Shown here: positions 32,480 through 40,297 of the stretch, piece after piece | How positions within the stretch are numbered: the first letter of the stretch is position 1 | Layout: the number at the start of each line of letters is the position of its first letter | Assembly: GCA_963662155.1 (NCBI GenBank) | Contig: OY759272.1 | Span: 45,302,997-45,366,996 of the forward strand | Origin: Lamellibrachia columna | Lineage: Eukaryota > Annelida > Polychaeta > Sabellida > Siboglinidae | Reading direction: 5' to 3' | DNA length: 64,000 nucleotides | Notes under the pieces: model-generated | What the model saw: the letters and a program-made list of their open reading frames with translations, nothing else | Told to the model about the DNA's origin: nothing | Database searches by the model: none | Program-made: the position numbers and the translations under genes

Positions 32480-33253
32480 ATGGAGCACGCACGCAAGATG
32501 GCCTTGGTGGACCCGCGACTGTTGGACACGCTTCGGTCACCCCCACCCGCGACCGACACCTTAGGCAAGAAGGTGCAAGCCCTCGATGACGAGATGAAGA
32601 CCATCCTGGATAGAACGGACCTAGACGACTGGACCAAGGTGACCCTGTATAATCAGGTGTTGCAGCGTTACAACGTCTTGGCCGATAAACGCATCAAGGA
32701 ACCGCTACGCGTGGTCACGGTGAACGAGTCGGAGGTGGCGTCGGAGTCGGGGTCGGCGGGTACAGCACCAGCTCCTATTAGCGGACTGGAGGCCACCGTC
32801 TTGGCCACCGTTCCCAAGACCATGCAGGCCAAAGCCAGTCGTTTGATGGAGCATCTCAAGAGAGATATCGCGTGGACCGCTCGCGGTGAACTGATACACG
32901 AGGGCGCGCCGGTTGTCGGAAGTAACGTGGTGGATCTCGTTAACGATCTGTTGCGTAAGAGACAGACCGCTCCGACGGGTTGGCTGCCATTCGCACGACA
33001 ACTCCGTGCCATCAACCTACCCATGACGTTGGTCGGTAACGTCGCCAGAAGAGCCTACATACGTCCGGAGCCGACGGTCACTCCCTCTCGTCGGTCCAGT
33101 CCTCCTCCGCGTGCTGCATCAGGTCGTGCACGAAGATCGCTAAGTTGGACACCCCTCGGCCGTAAGAGCCGTCGAATGGAACATTCCATGCCCACCCCAC
33201 CCCCCGAAAGACGCAAGGCTTTGACGTCATTGGCTGGTTGGGACGACCTATAG
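32480..33253 (+). CDS. conserved Polinton protein of unknown function (257 aa)
   Basis: The N-terminal third is a predicted helical/coiled segment (LDDEMKTILDRTDL, YNQVLQRYNVLADKR). Residues about 110-190 hold the most recognisable block: a VPKTM...RLMEHLKRDI stretch, then GSNVVDLVNDLLRKR from G147, TGWLPFARQLRAINLP and LVGN. I recognise this arrangement from other metazoan Polinton/adintovirus ORFs but know no assigned function. The C-terminal 60 residues are Pro/Ser/Arg-rich. The start lies only 4 bases after the previous stop. Its last codons and 3' flank are part of a tandem duplication with the next small gene. Confidence 0.78.
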   Translation: MEHARKMALVDPRLLDTLRSPPPATDTLGKKVQALDDEMKTILDRTDLDDWTKVTLYNQVLQRYNVLADKRIKEPLRVVTVNESEVASESGSAGTAPAPISGLEATVLATVPKTMQAKASRLMEHLKRDIAWTARGELIHEGAPVVGSNVVDLVNDLLRKRQTAPTGWLPFARQLRAINLPMTLVGNVARRAYIRPEPTVTPSRRSSPPPRAASGRARRSLSWTPLGRKSRRMEHSMPTPPPERRKALTSLAGWDDL

Positions 33254-33262
33254 GATGGTACG

Positions 33263-33517
33263 ATGCGTGTCCGTAGCACAGTGTTCGTCATTTCGCCCGA
33301 TCCACAGGACGCCGTGTACCGTTCCATCGTCGGTGCGATATTTATCAGTGGACTTTACATGATGGCTCACGGTATACTCCAAAGTTTTATGCAACAGGCG
33401 TTATTCGAACCTCCATCGCTCGACGAATGGACCATTCCTCGTCCACCCACCCAACCTCCCCCCGCATCACGCAAGGCTTCGCCGTCGTCGTCATTGGTTG
33501 GATGGAAGAACGTATAA
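33263..33517 (+). CDS. small membrane protein 1 (84 aa)
   Basis: Probable single-pass membrane protein: a hydrophobic stretch SIVGAIFISGLYMMAHGIL follows a short PDPQDAVYR motif, and the C-terminus is Pro/Ser-rich. It is homologous to the following 44-aa ORF (DPQD-x-YRSIV). Its last residues (SSSLVGWKNV) repeat the end of the preceding protein (LTSLAGWDDL), as expected from tandem duplication. Function unknown. Confidence 0.6.
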   Translation: MRVRSTVFVISPDPQDAVYRSIVGAIFISGLYMMAHGILQSFMQQALFEPPSLDEWTIPRPPTQPPPASRKASPSSSLVGWKNV

Positions 33518-33545
33518 GGTGGTACGACGCGTCTCCGTAGCAGTC

Positions 33546-33680
33546 ATGCTCATAGATCCACAGGACACGTACCGATCCATCGTCGCTGCGCTATTGTTCG
33601 AAGGACTTACCGTGCTGGGAGACGTTGCAGCCGACATTCTTCTACAACAGCTGTTATTCCGACTATGGTTACTCCGCTAG
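33546..33680 (+). CDS. small membrane protein 2 (44 aa), duplicate of protein 1
   Basis: Starts at ATG 33546: MLIDPQDTYRSIVAALLFEG, then a hydrophobic remainder. In this copy the upstream ATG of protein 1 is replaced by ACG, so translation would begin at a later Met. A TATAAGG at 33513-33519 could serve it. Its end overlaps the next small gene. It is short enough that it could be a decayed duplicate. Confidence 0.5.
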   Translation: MLIDPQDTYRSIVAALLFEGLTVLGDVAADILLQQLLFRLWLLR

Positions 33681-33826
33681 CTCGTTGTTGTTCCACCGCT
33701 GTCATTGTGGGTGCCATAGTATGCGTCCTAATACACGTCGGCGTGCTCCTCGTCATTCGTCAGCAGTGGGAATCCGAAGTCAACGGCACCGCCCCCGTCA
33801 ACACATCGACCCTCCACCTCTTTTGA
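33665..33826 (+). CDS. small membrane protein 3 (53 aa), overlaps integrase start
   Basis: ATG 33665 to TGA 33824-33826. It begins MVTPLARCCS and continues with a transmembrane helix AVIVGAIVCVLIHVGVLLVI, then a short polar tail with an NGT glycosylation-type site. The stop overlaps the integrase start (TGATG), and the gene starts inside the previous one. This packing and the clear helix argue that it is real. Confidence 0.6.
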   Translation: MVTPLARCCSTAVIVGAIVCVLIHVGVLLVIRQQWESEVNGTAPVNTSTLHLF

Positions 33827-34899
33827 TGGCTCAGAGGGGAGAAGAACGCTCCATGAGCGAGGTCTACTTCGATCCCACGAAGGTAGGCAGTTATGGTGGC
33901 GTCGCTGGCTTGCGACGCGTCACGCGTCTGCCACAGAAGACCGTCAAGGCATGGTTGTCGGCACAGGACACCTACACCTTACACAAACCAGCGAGACGTC
34001 ATTTCAAGAGACGACAAGTCATCGTGGGTGGTATGCATCAGCAGTGGCAGGCCGATCTCGTGGACATGTCGAAGTTCAAACGCTTCAACAACGGTATGAC
34101 CTTTCTCCTCACGGTGATCGACGTCTTCTCGAAAGTGGCCTGGTGTGTTCCCATGAAGAACAAGTCCGCGGCGTCGTTGGTAAAAGCGCTGCAATCCACG
34201 TTCATCGACGGTTCGTGGCCACAGACGTTGCAGACAGATGACGGCAGAGAATTTCGGAACAAATCCGTTCGGTCTATATTGCGGGCTTACGACATCCATC
34301 ACTTCTCCACGCACAACGCGGAGACGAAGGCAGCCGTCGTGGAACGGTTCAACCGAACGTTGAAGACGCGCATGTGGCGCTACTTCACGAAACACCAGAC
34401 GTGGCGGTACGTCGACGTCCTTCCGAACTTGATGCGATCGTATAACAATGCCCGCCACCGCATGATCGGTATGGCTCCGTCACAGGTGAATGCACAGAAC
34501 CAAGAAGAGGTGTGGCAACGTCTGTACGGTCACGACGGTAAGGGCGTGCCCAAGTTGCACGTGTCGGATCGCGTGCGTGTCAGCAAGTACAAACGCACGT
34601 TCGAAAAGGGCTACGAGACGAACTGGAGCGAAGAGTTGTTCACGGTACACGAGGTTCACCCCTCCGACCCACCCGTGTATCGCTTGCGGGACGATCTCGG
34701 CGAAGTGCTGGAGGGTACCTTCTACGAACTGGAGCTGCAGAAGGTGACGGTACCCTTTGATAAGGTGTACCGTGTTGAAGCGGTACTGAAACGCCGTACG
34801 GTTGGTAAACGTAAGGAAGCTTTGGTGAAATGGTTCGGCTATGGCTCCTACTTCAACAGCTGGATCGATGCCAAGGGACTCGTCAACTATAAAGCCTAG
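33826..34899 (+). CDS. INT: retrovirus-like integrase with C-terminal chromodomain
   Basis: 357 aa if started at ATG 33826, which overlaps the preceding TGA; the frame is open further upstream but that part is covered by the small membrane ORFs. RVE core: WQADLVD (D77), LQTDDGREF (D138) and VVERFNRT (E173), with the spacing usual for Polinton integrases. Near the C-terminus, YRVEAVLKRR, KEALVKWFGYG and SWI form a chromodomain, thought to steer integration by binding modified histones. The enzyme would act on the terminal repeats and make the 6-bp duplication seen here. It appears intact. Confidence 0.94.
   Translation: MAQRGEERSMSEVYFDPTKVGSYGGVAGLRRVTRLPQKTVKAWLSAQDTYTLHKPARRHFKRRQVIVGGMHQQWQADLVDMSKFKRFNNGMTFLLTVIDVFSKVAWCVPMKNKSAASLVKALQSTFIDGSWPQTLQTDDGREFRNKSVRSILRAYDIHHFSTHNAETKAAVVERFNRTLKTRMWRYFTKHQTWRYVDVLPNLMRSYNNARHRMIGMAPSQVNAQNQEEVWQRLYGHDGKGVPKLHVSDRVRVSKYKRTFEKGYETNWSEELFTVHEVHPSDPPVYRLRDDLGEVLEGTFYELELQKVTVPFDKVYRVEAVLKRRTVGKRKEALVKWFGYGSYFNSWIDAKGLVNYKA
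34888..34894 (+). promoter_or_regulatory. possible TATA box before the 103-aa gene
   Basis: TATAAAG overlapping the integrase end, 33 bases before a GCATTC (A at 34921) and 42 before ATG 34930. Spacing is slightly long compared with the other promoters. Confidence 0.4.
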
Positions 34900-34929
34900 C
34901 CGCGTACACGACGACACTGCATTCGAGGA

Positions 34930-35241
34930 ATGACACACGACGCGACACCATCACCATCACCACCGACCTGCCTCACCACCATAGACGAGGAGGAGACGGA
35001 GGATTGTACTGACGCTGCACCGAACGAGCCAGACAGCACTCCCTGGCATATTTTCGGTACCGCGTGTCCCAAAGAGGAGATCGTGTTTCTGTGTCAGGTC
35101 GTCGTCCTGTACACGGTCATTCTGATCAGCATTTACAACCTGACGACAGGTCGCGGCGATTCTAATCTGTGGACGGCTCTGTTGAGTAGTTCGTTGGGTT
35201 ACCTACTGCCCAATCCCACGTTGAGACGCAATGGCGACTGA
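34930..35241 (+). CDS. conserved Polinton membrane protein (103 aa)
   Basis: The N-terminal half is acidic and Pro/Ser-rich. The C-terminal half contains WHIFGTACPKEEIVFLCQVV, a transmembrane helix (VVLYTVILISIYNLTT) and LWTALLSSSLGYLLPNP. I recognise this pattern as a recurrent small membrane protein next to the penton gene in Polintons/adintoviruses; its function is unknown. The stop overlaps the penton start by 11 bases. Confidence 0.75.
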   Translation: MTHDATPSPSPPTCLTTIDEEETEDCTDAAPNEPDSTPWHIFGTACPKEEIVFLCQVVVLYTVILISIYNLTTGRGDSNLWTALLSSSLGYLLPNPTLRRNGD

Positions 35242-36061
35242 TTTCTACATGACGCTGCCTAGCAACGCTTCCATGAAGATGCACCCCGACAACACCTTGA
35301 CCCATTACGTCACGGCCTTGCCCCAACGCATCGATCTTACCGGCGAGTGGGAGTGTGGGTTGGCCGAGGTCCAGTATCCGCACACCTGGTACAACGTCAC
35401 GGATACCGACGTCTGGTTCTTCCTCAACACGATCGATGCTACGGACTCGTCCATACGTTCGAAGTTGCCGTGTGGGTATTACGACGATCCGTTTACGTTG
35501 CTGTATCACGTCAACAAGGGACTGTCCAATATGCGGACGTATGAGACACAGGCTCAGCTCAGTTATAGTACCGTCACTCAGAAAATGACGTTACACATGA
35601 CGGCGAACACCACGTTCACCATACCGTACCACAGCGCGGTGGCGACCTTGTTGGGATTCCGCGGACCCGTAGCCAGCCCGGCGGAGTCGGGTGTGTCGTC
35701 TCCCATCCTCCCCATCGACACCCGCCATCCCGACTCGTCGTACCCCTTCCACATCGAGGCCGACGATGTGGTGAACCTGACGCAGGGGTTCGACACCCTC
35801 TACATCTACACGGACGTCGTGGAGTCGCGTAATGTGGGCGACACTCTCGCACCTCTGTTGCGCGCCGTTCCGATCAGCGGACGTAACGGCGACACGGTGT
35901 CCGCTCGTTTCACCAACGTGCACTACGTACCGCTGTTGCGTTCGAACTTCGACTCGATAGAGGTGGATATAAGGAACGACATGGGTCGACGCGTGCCATT
36001 CGAATACGGTAGAGTGACGGTGACGCTTCATTTTCGTCGACGCAAGCCCGGACTGTTCTGA
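35231..36061 (+). CDS. mCP: minor capsid (penton-like) protein
   Basis: 276 aa. N-terminal FYMTLPSNASMKMHPDNTLT and then GEWECGLAEVQYPHTW are the hallmarks of the Polinton penton homologue, a single jelly-roll fold that caps the icosahedral vertices. The rest is beta-rich with no membrane segment. It overlaps both neighbours by start/stop sharing, consistent with co-expression of virion genes. Confidence 0.9.
   Translation: MATDFYMTLPSNASMKMHPDNTLTHYVTALPQRIDLTGEWECGLAEVQYPHTWYNVTDTDVWFFLNTIDATDSSIRSKLPCGYYDDPFTLLYHVNKGLSNMRTYETQAQLSYSTVTQKMTLHMTANTTFTIPYHSAVATLLGFRGPVASPAESGVSSPILPIDTRHPDSSYPFHIEADDVVNLTQGFDTLYIYTDVVESRNVGDTLAPLLRAVPISGRNGDTVSARFTNVHYVPLLRSNFDSIEVDIRNDMGRRVPFEYGRVTVTLHFRRRKPGLF
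35968..35974 (+). promoter_or_regulatory. possible TATA box for the pVI/pX-like gene
   Basis: TATAAGG inside the penton gene, 30 bases before CCATTC (A at 35998) and 93 before ATG 36061. The spacing matches the other element promoters. Confidence 0.45.
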
Positions 36062-36465
36062 TGAATTACAACGATTATTACGCGCGCCAGGCTGGCGGTG
36101 CGCTGCCCTACTTCGCCGGTGCGCAATACCAGCGAGGTCACGGACTGGGCAGTCTGTTCGGCAGTCTGTTGCGCAGCGCCATGCCACTCATCAAGAGAGG
36201 TGCCGTGGCGTTGGGCAGGGGAGCGTTGAAGACCGGCGTTCGCATAGCCGGCGACGTCTTAGCGGGTCAGAACATAAAAACGGCTGCCAAAAGACGCGTC
36301 ACCGACGCCATCGGCAGTATTCGAGCCCCTCCTGGTAAACGTATAAAACGAACGGCTGCAAAGGCGACATTCACTGCAGTCAAGCGCCGCCGCAAGAAAC
36401 GGACGTCCCCGAAACGCACTGCCGACATATTCGACACCGACGACAAAGATGGCGTTCGTGCATAG
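36061..36465 (+). CDS. pVI/pX-like internal virion protein
   Basis: 134 aa, strongly basic. YYARQAGGALPYFAGAQYQR, then GHGLGSLFGSLLRSAMPLIK forms an amphipathic helix, followed by GRGALKTGVRIAGDVLAGQN. The C-terminus is Lys/Arg-rich (KRRRKKR). A family of this shape sits between penton and major capsid in Polintons/adintoviruses and is compared with adenovirus pVI/pX. The GG/GL sites near the N-terminus could be protease sites, which is inference. Start and stop overlap the flanking genes. Confidence 0.78.
   Translation: MNYNDYYARQAGGALPYFAGAQYQRGHGLGSLFGSLLRSAMPLIKRGAVALGRGALKTGVRIAGDVLAGQNIKTAAKRRVTDAIGSIRAPPGKRIKRTAAKATFTAVKRRRKKRTSPKRTADIFDTDDKDGVRA
36342..36373 (+). promoter_or_regulatory. 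core promoter of the major capsid gene
   Basis: TATAAAA at 36342-36348 and TCACT with A at 36373, exactly 31 bases apart, 76 bases before the capsid ATG. It lies within the pVI/pX-like gene. Confidence 0.6.
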
Positions 36466-37765
36466 ACAGTCGTGCGAGGGAGTCAAGACCGAGCTGGATC
36501 TCTTTACCGTACCCCCCACTCAGACCTGCATCGTCGAGAGTCACGTGGTGGAACATCAACCCACGGCCTCTCTGGACTCTGGAGGACCGATAGAATTCTT
36601 CATCCCCGGATCGGGAGACGATTACATGGATCTCGCCAACACGATGCTACACTTGCAGGTGAAGGTGACGCGAGCCAACGGTAACCCTATCGACGCGGGC
36701 GAACCCGTGGGACCGGTGAACAACTGGTTGCATGCGCTGTTCAGCAATGTCGACCTCTCCCTGAACAACACGCAAGTGACCTCTTCGTCCTTCAACGCGT
36801 ACCCGTATCGAGCCTTCATAGAGACGCTGTTGAGTTACGGATCCGACGCCAAGTCGACGCAGATGACGAATCAGCTGTGGTACATGGACAAGGCCAGTCG
36901 CATGCACGCCAAAGAGCTAGCCGCCGGACCCGATCCTAACCCCGGGTTCGTGACTCGTCGAGAGTACATATCCAACAGTCGCGTGGTCGACATGATAGGT
37001 CGTCTCCACGTGGATATGTTTCTGCAGGATAAATTCCTGATCAACGGCGTCGACGTCAAGTTACGCCTGGTGCGCAGTAAGCCCGAGTTTGCGCTGATGG
37101 CTGCTGGAGCGAACGAGTACTTGATAACCGTCGTCAACGCGTCCTTGTTCGTCAAGAAGGCCACCGTCGCTCCGGCCGTGCAGAAGGCTCACATCTTGGC
37201 TCTCGCTCGGACCACGGTCAAGTATGCGTTACGACCCGTCGAAACCAAGGTGTACTCCATTCCCACGGGTGCTCTGTCGCACACGCACGAGAACCTGTTC
37301 CTCGGCTCCCTGCCGAAACGCCTCGTACTGTGCTGCATCGACAACGACGCCTACAACGGCACGTACGCCACAAACCCGTTTCACGCCAAGAACAACGACA
37401 TCAGCTTCGTCGCCGTGTACGTCGACGGTCGTCAGATACCCGCCAAACCCTTCCAGCCCAACTTCGCAGACAACCTCTTCGCCAGGAGCTACGCGAGCAT
37501 GTTCACCTCGACCGGCAAGGTGTGGCAGGACGAGGGGAACTGTCTGACACGCGAAGAGTACCGAGACGGCTACACCTACTTCTGTTTCGACCTGACCCCC
37601 GACCAGTGCGACGGTCCCTGCTTTAATATGGTACAAAAGGGCAACCTGCGCTTAGAATTTCATTTCCGTGCAGCGCTTCAGACCACCGTGAACGTCGTCG
37701 CCTACGCCGAATTCGAGTCCGTGCTGGAAATCGACAAGAACCGCAACGTCATCTACGACTACTGA
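36449..37765 (+). CDS. MCP: major capsid protein (double jelly-roll)
   Basis: 438 aa, the usual length for Polinton hexon-like proteins. Recognisable blocks: IEFFIPGSGDDYMDLANTML near residue 48, NNWLHALFSNVDLSLNN, AYPYRAFIETLLSYG, NGVDVKLRLVRSKPEF, and the C-terminal LRLEFHFRAALQTTVNVVAY. By family it trimerises to form the icosahedral shell. The frame is uninterrupted. Confidence 0.93.
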   Translation: MAFVHRQSCEGVKTELDLFTVPPTQTCIVESHVVEHQPTASLDSGGPIEFFIPGSGDDYMDLANTMLHLQVKVTRANGNPIDAGEPVGPVNNWLHALFSNVDLSLNNTQVTSSSFNAYPYRAFIETLLSYGSDAKSTQMTNQLWYMDKASRMHAKELAAGPDPNPGFVTRREYISNSRVVDMIGRLHVDMFLQDKFLINGVDVKLRLVRSKPEFALMAAGANEYLITVVNASLFVKKATVAPAVQKAHILALARTTVKYALRPVETKVYSIPTGALSHTHENLFLGSLPKRLVLCCIDNDAYNGTYATNPFHAKNNDISFVAVYVDGRQIPAKPFQPNFADNLFARSYASMFTSTGKVWQDEGNCLTREEYRDGYTYFCFDLTPDQCDGPCFNMVQKGNLRLEFHFRAALQTTVNVVAYAEFESVLEIDKNRNVIYDY

Positions 37766-37766
37766 G

Positions 37767-38246
37767 ATGGACACCCTGCAGATCGCCCGTCTACTGGCGA
37801 TGGATCCGAAGACCGCATCCGTCTTTGGTGGCGTCGTACCCCGAGATGGACTGCCTGCAACAATTGACGCTCTGCCGATCGCCTTCGTGTGCAACACCGA
37901 CGACGCCGACGAACCGGGCGAACACTGGATAGCACTGTACCTGTCCTCCGACGGGCGCGGCGAATACTTCTGTTCGTACGGTCTGCCGCCTCGTCACGCG
38001 GCGTTCCGCACCTTCTTGAACAAACACTGTTCCGAGTGGACTCATAACAGCACGAGACTCCAGAGTCCTCTGTCTAACGTTTGCGGACAATATTGCGTCA
38101 CTTATATCATGCTTCGTTGTAACGGCGCTCCTATGAGAACTTTCGTCAACGCTTTCCACACCGATCTGGTCGCTAACGATTGTCGCGTGTTCGATTGGAT
38201 CAGGCTGCTAAAAAAGGGTATACCGTACTATAACGTGTCATACTGA
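37767..38246 (+). CDS. PRO: adenain-like cysteine protease (maturation protease)
   Basis: 159 aa, Ulp1/adenain fold. H53 in GEHWIAL, Q99 as oxyanion-hole glutamine and C106 in NVCGQYC are in the expected order and spacing (Q to C seven residues). The third triad position, normally Asp or Glu in YFDSYG, is Cys here (C69 in YFCSYGLPP). The fold is otherwise well kept and the frame is intact. By family it cleaves virion precursors during maturation. The stop codon lies at the first base pairs of the first right two-stem motif. Confidence 0.9.
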   Translation: MDTLQIARLLAMDPKTASVFGGVVPRDGLPATIDALPIAFVCNTDDADEPGEHWIALYLSSDGRGEYFCSYGLPPRHAAFRTFLNKHCSEWTHNSTRLQSPLSNVCGQYCVTYIMLRCNGAPMRTFVNAFHTDLVANDCRVFDWIRLLKKGIPYYNVSY

Positions 38247-38281
38247 GCCTCTGGCGCGGTGGTCGCTCCACCCGTAAGCTC
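38245..38281 (+). repeat. two-stem motif, right copy 1
   Basis: Outer stem GAGC/GCTC, 5' loop CTCTGGCGC, inner hairpin GGTGG-TCGCT-CCACC, 3' loop CGTAA. The protease TGA overlaps the outer stem. Confidence 0.75.
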
Positions 38282-38286
38282 GCCCT

Positions 38287-38322
38287 CGAACCTCTGGCGC
38301 GGTGGAGACACCCGTAAGTTCG
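38287..38322 (+). repeat. two-stem motif, right copy 2
   Basis: Outer stem CGAAC/GTTCG, 5' loop CTCTGGCGC, inner hairpin GGTG-GAGA-CACC, 3' loop CGTAA. Confidence 0.75.
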
Positions 38323-38358
38323 CGACCTCTGGCGCGATGGTCACCATTCGCAAGTCGC
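38322..38358 (+). repeat. two-stem motif, right copy 3
   Basis: Outer stem GCGAC/GTCGC, 5' loop CTCTGGCGC, inner hairpin GATGG-TCA-CCATT (one G-T pair), 3' loop CGCAA. It abuts copy 2, sharing one base. Confidence 0.75.
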
Positions 38359-38456
38359 CTCCACTTCATCATCATCTTCATCATACCCGGCTCGTTGTAT
38401 CCAATCGCATACGATCGCCTCGTTTGTACTGCTGCTGCTGCCGCTTTGTTGTATTT

Positions 38457-38462
38457 AATAAA
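38457..38462 (+). terminator. poly(A) signal AATAAA of the right gene block
   Basis: AATAAA 211 bases after the protease stop, followed by GTGTGCACCG and TTGCGTTCGTC. It is just before the right terminal repeat and after the three right two-stem motifs. Confidence 0.7.
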
Positions 38463-38534
38463 ATACGTGTGCACCGTACGATTGCGTTCGTCTCCTTACT
38501 GGGTCAACGACCCTTCGGCACATACACGTAACTA

Positions 38535-38749
38535 GGTCACTGTTCGTTCCTCCTCCGGTCGCTAGGGGCGCGGCACGCGCATGCGCGCCACGCTCACCCG
38601 CCGCCGCCGCCGCCAGGGGGCGCTCAAAGGTCTAGTGCTGCTTTCTGATTGGCTGCGCGCACTCATTAGCGGTGGGCGATATTAGGGGTGTTTTCCTTTG
38701 ATCTTTTGATGCACAGATAACGAGGTCCCAAAAACCTCTGATAACTACT
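38535..38749 (-). repeat. Polinton right terminal inverted repeat
   Basis: 215 bp, reverse complement of 20977-21191; ends in AACTACT, the mirror of AGTAGTT. Confidence 0.95.
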
Positions 38750-38755
38750 AATGAT
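38750..38755. other. target-site duplication, right (AATGAT)
   Basis: Identical to 20971-20976. Confidence 0.93.
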
Positions 38756-40297
38756 GCACACTAATTATTGTGCTATTATATATATATAATGGCACAATAA
38801 TTATGTGTATACATATACATACATTAGTGTTAATTAAATTTGTTTTTACGTAACATGTAAATCAAAGTGTCTGTTTATCTGTCCGTTTCTGTGCTTTTCT
38901 GTTGTGTCTTATGCACGGCCGCATTTGTGGGCCGAACGAAACTTGGCGAGGTGTCCCAGTGGACCCTTCTGACGGACATAGGGGGTTTGAGCAATCCCCA
39001 TGGGAGCCCCGGGGATGGGGTCAACATCTCAAAAAGGCTGTAGCGGAAGTCACAACCGTGGAATTATTTTGTTTTCTGTGTCATTGTAGATAATAATTAT
39101 GACTACACATTTGCCACAGGATGAATGCAGACATTTTGAATACTTTAAGAGTTTGTCTGTAAAACTAAATTGCAAATCAACGTGATTACGGTGAACAAAT
39201 GCTTACATTTATTTTGTGATGTCCTTTATTTATGGACATTTCACTTACAGCGAGAGGCAGCTTCGACGAAGGTTAAAACTACTTCGGTTAAACGGACGGG
39301 TGTTTTCAAACTTGGAACTGGCTACTGCAGCTGATCAGGTGAATTCAAAACTAGTCTGAACTCATTTTGTGTGATTTAGATGGATATGTTTGCGGATATA
39401 CAGAGCACTGAACAATTACATCTCGCCAGACACACACTGTACATTAAACCATGCATTCCAGTTATTTATGTTATTTCATTGGTATGTGAATACTTTTTAT
39501 TTATACCATATTCGTCATCCAATACATGTCACCCACCATTATGGTTCAAAGTTTTTGGCACATCATTTATACAATACCAGAAGTCTTCAGAATTGTGTGG
39601 TTTGTGTACATGACAGTATGTAACATTCCAATGTGCAGTTATGTTGTTTAACAATACCTGTATAGCGAGATAGTGTAATAGTATGGTTACATGCCTAATA
39701 ATACTGTATAATTTTTCATTAAAATGATTTACTGATTTAATCTTGTACCACTTAATTTAACTGTGCAAGAAATCTGTTGTTGTGGTTCCACATGTGTGAA
39801 GCACCAGTAAAGGCAGTTATTACTGCATAATTAATGCACTTTACAAAGTAGAACAAGAAGAATATACAGTATGGATAATATCGAATTAATTTAAGCAGTA
39901 TATATTATGTAATATCATATATACAAGTACCATGAAACGTTTATTAAAGGGGGGCAGTGACTTCTATTAAGACATTACATTGGCTCTCATAGGAGCCACA
40001 AACCATAGCACTGGAGACTCAGAAATAATGTACTGAACAGGGGCCAGTTTTACGAAGCATTCATGTACATGTATGAACAATACAAAAACATTCGAACGTA
40101 AATCGATTCACAAAATCTTTGTATACAGGTAAAAACAACAAGTATTACTTGACAGCCTTATACAAGAACTTTTTGATGAATGTAAAGTGTCAAATATTTC
40201 TGCCTAGGCCACATGAGAAAGCTACAATAAGGCTATTCAAACATAATTGTAGTTGATTGGTATAACTGGACCCAGCCCAGAATTAGATGCGTATACT
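38756..40297. other. right flank of the Polinton, then right duplicon flank
   Basis: No gene is seen. From about 39364 the sequence matches 9440-11280 in blocks (segmental duplication). 38770-38830 is TA-rich with a small palindrome (CACTAATTATTG and ACAATAATTATGTG). Confidence 0.6.

Larger units (their letters stand above)
20977..38749 (+). mobile_element. complete Polinton/Maverick (adintovirus-like) element
   Basis: A 17,773-bp element bounded by 215-bp inverted repeats that begin AGTAGTTATC and by an AATGAT duplication. It encodes all hallmark Polinton functions: protein-primed family B DNA polymerase, retrovirus-like integrase with chromodomain, FtsK/HerA-type packaging ATPase, double-jelly-roll major capsid, penton-like minor capsid and adenain-like protease, plus several lineage proteins. 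The hallmark ORFs are uninterrupted and the terminal repeats look identical, so the copy is young and possibly competent. GC content is visibly above that of both flanks. The left third carries lineage-specific genes: a NADAR/RPA-like ORF, acidic proteins and a candidate alternative 3' exon array. Confidence 0.96.

Noticed and set aside
33625..33825. Upstream extension of the integrase N-terminus
   Set aside because: This part overlaps two small membrane ORFs, is Arg/His-rich without domain similarity, and ATG 33826 is coupled to a TGATG overlap.
26415..38358. Two-stem motif as a hammerhead ribozyme
   Set aside because: CTGGCGN...CRYAA loosely recalls CUGAUGA...GAAA, but conserved core bases differ and P1' follows directly, leaving no third stem or cleavage-site strand.
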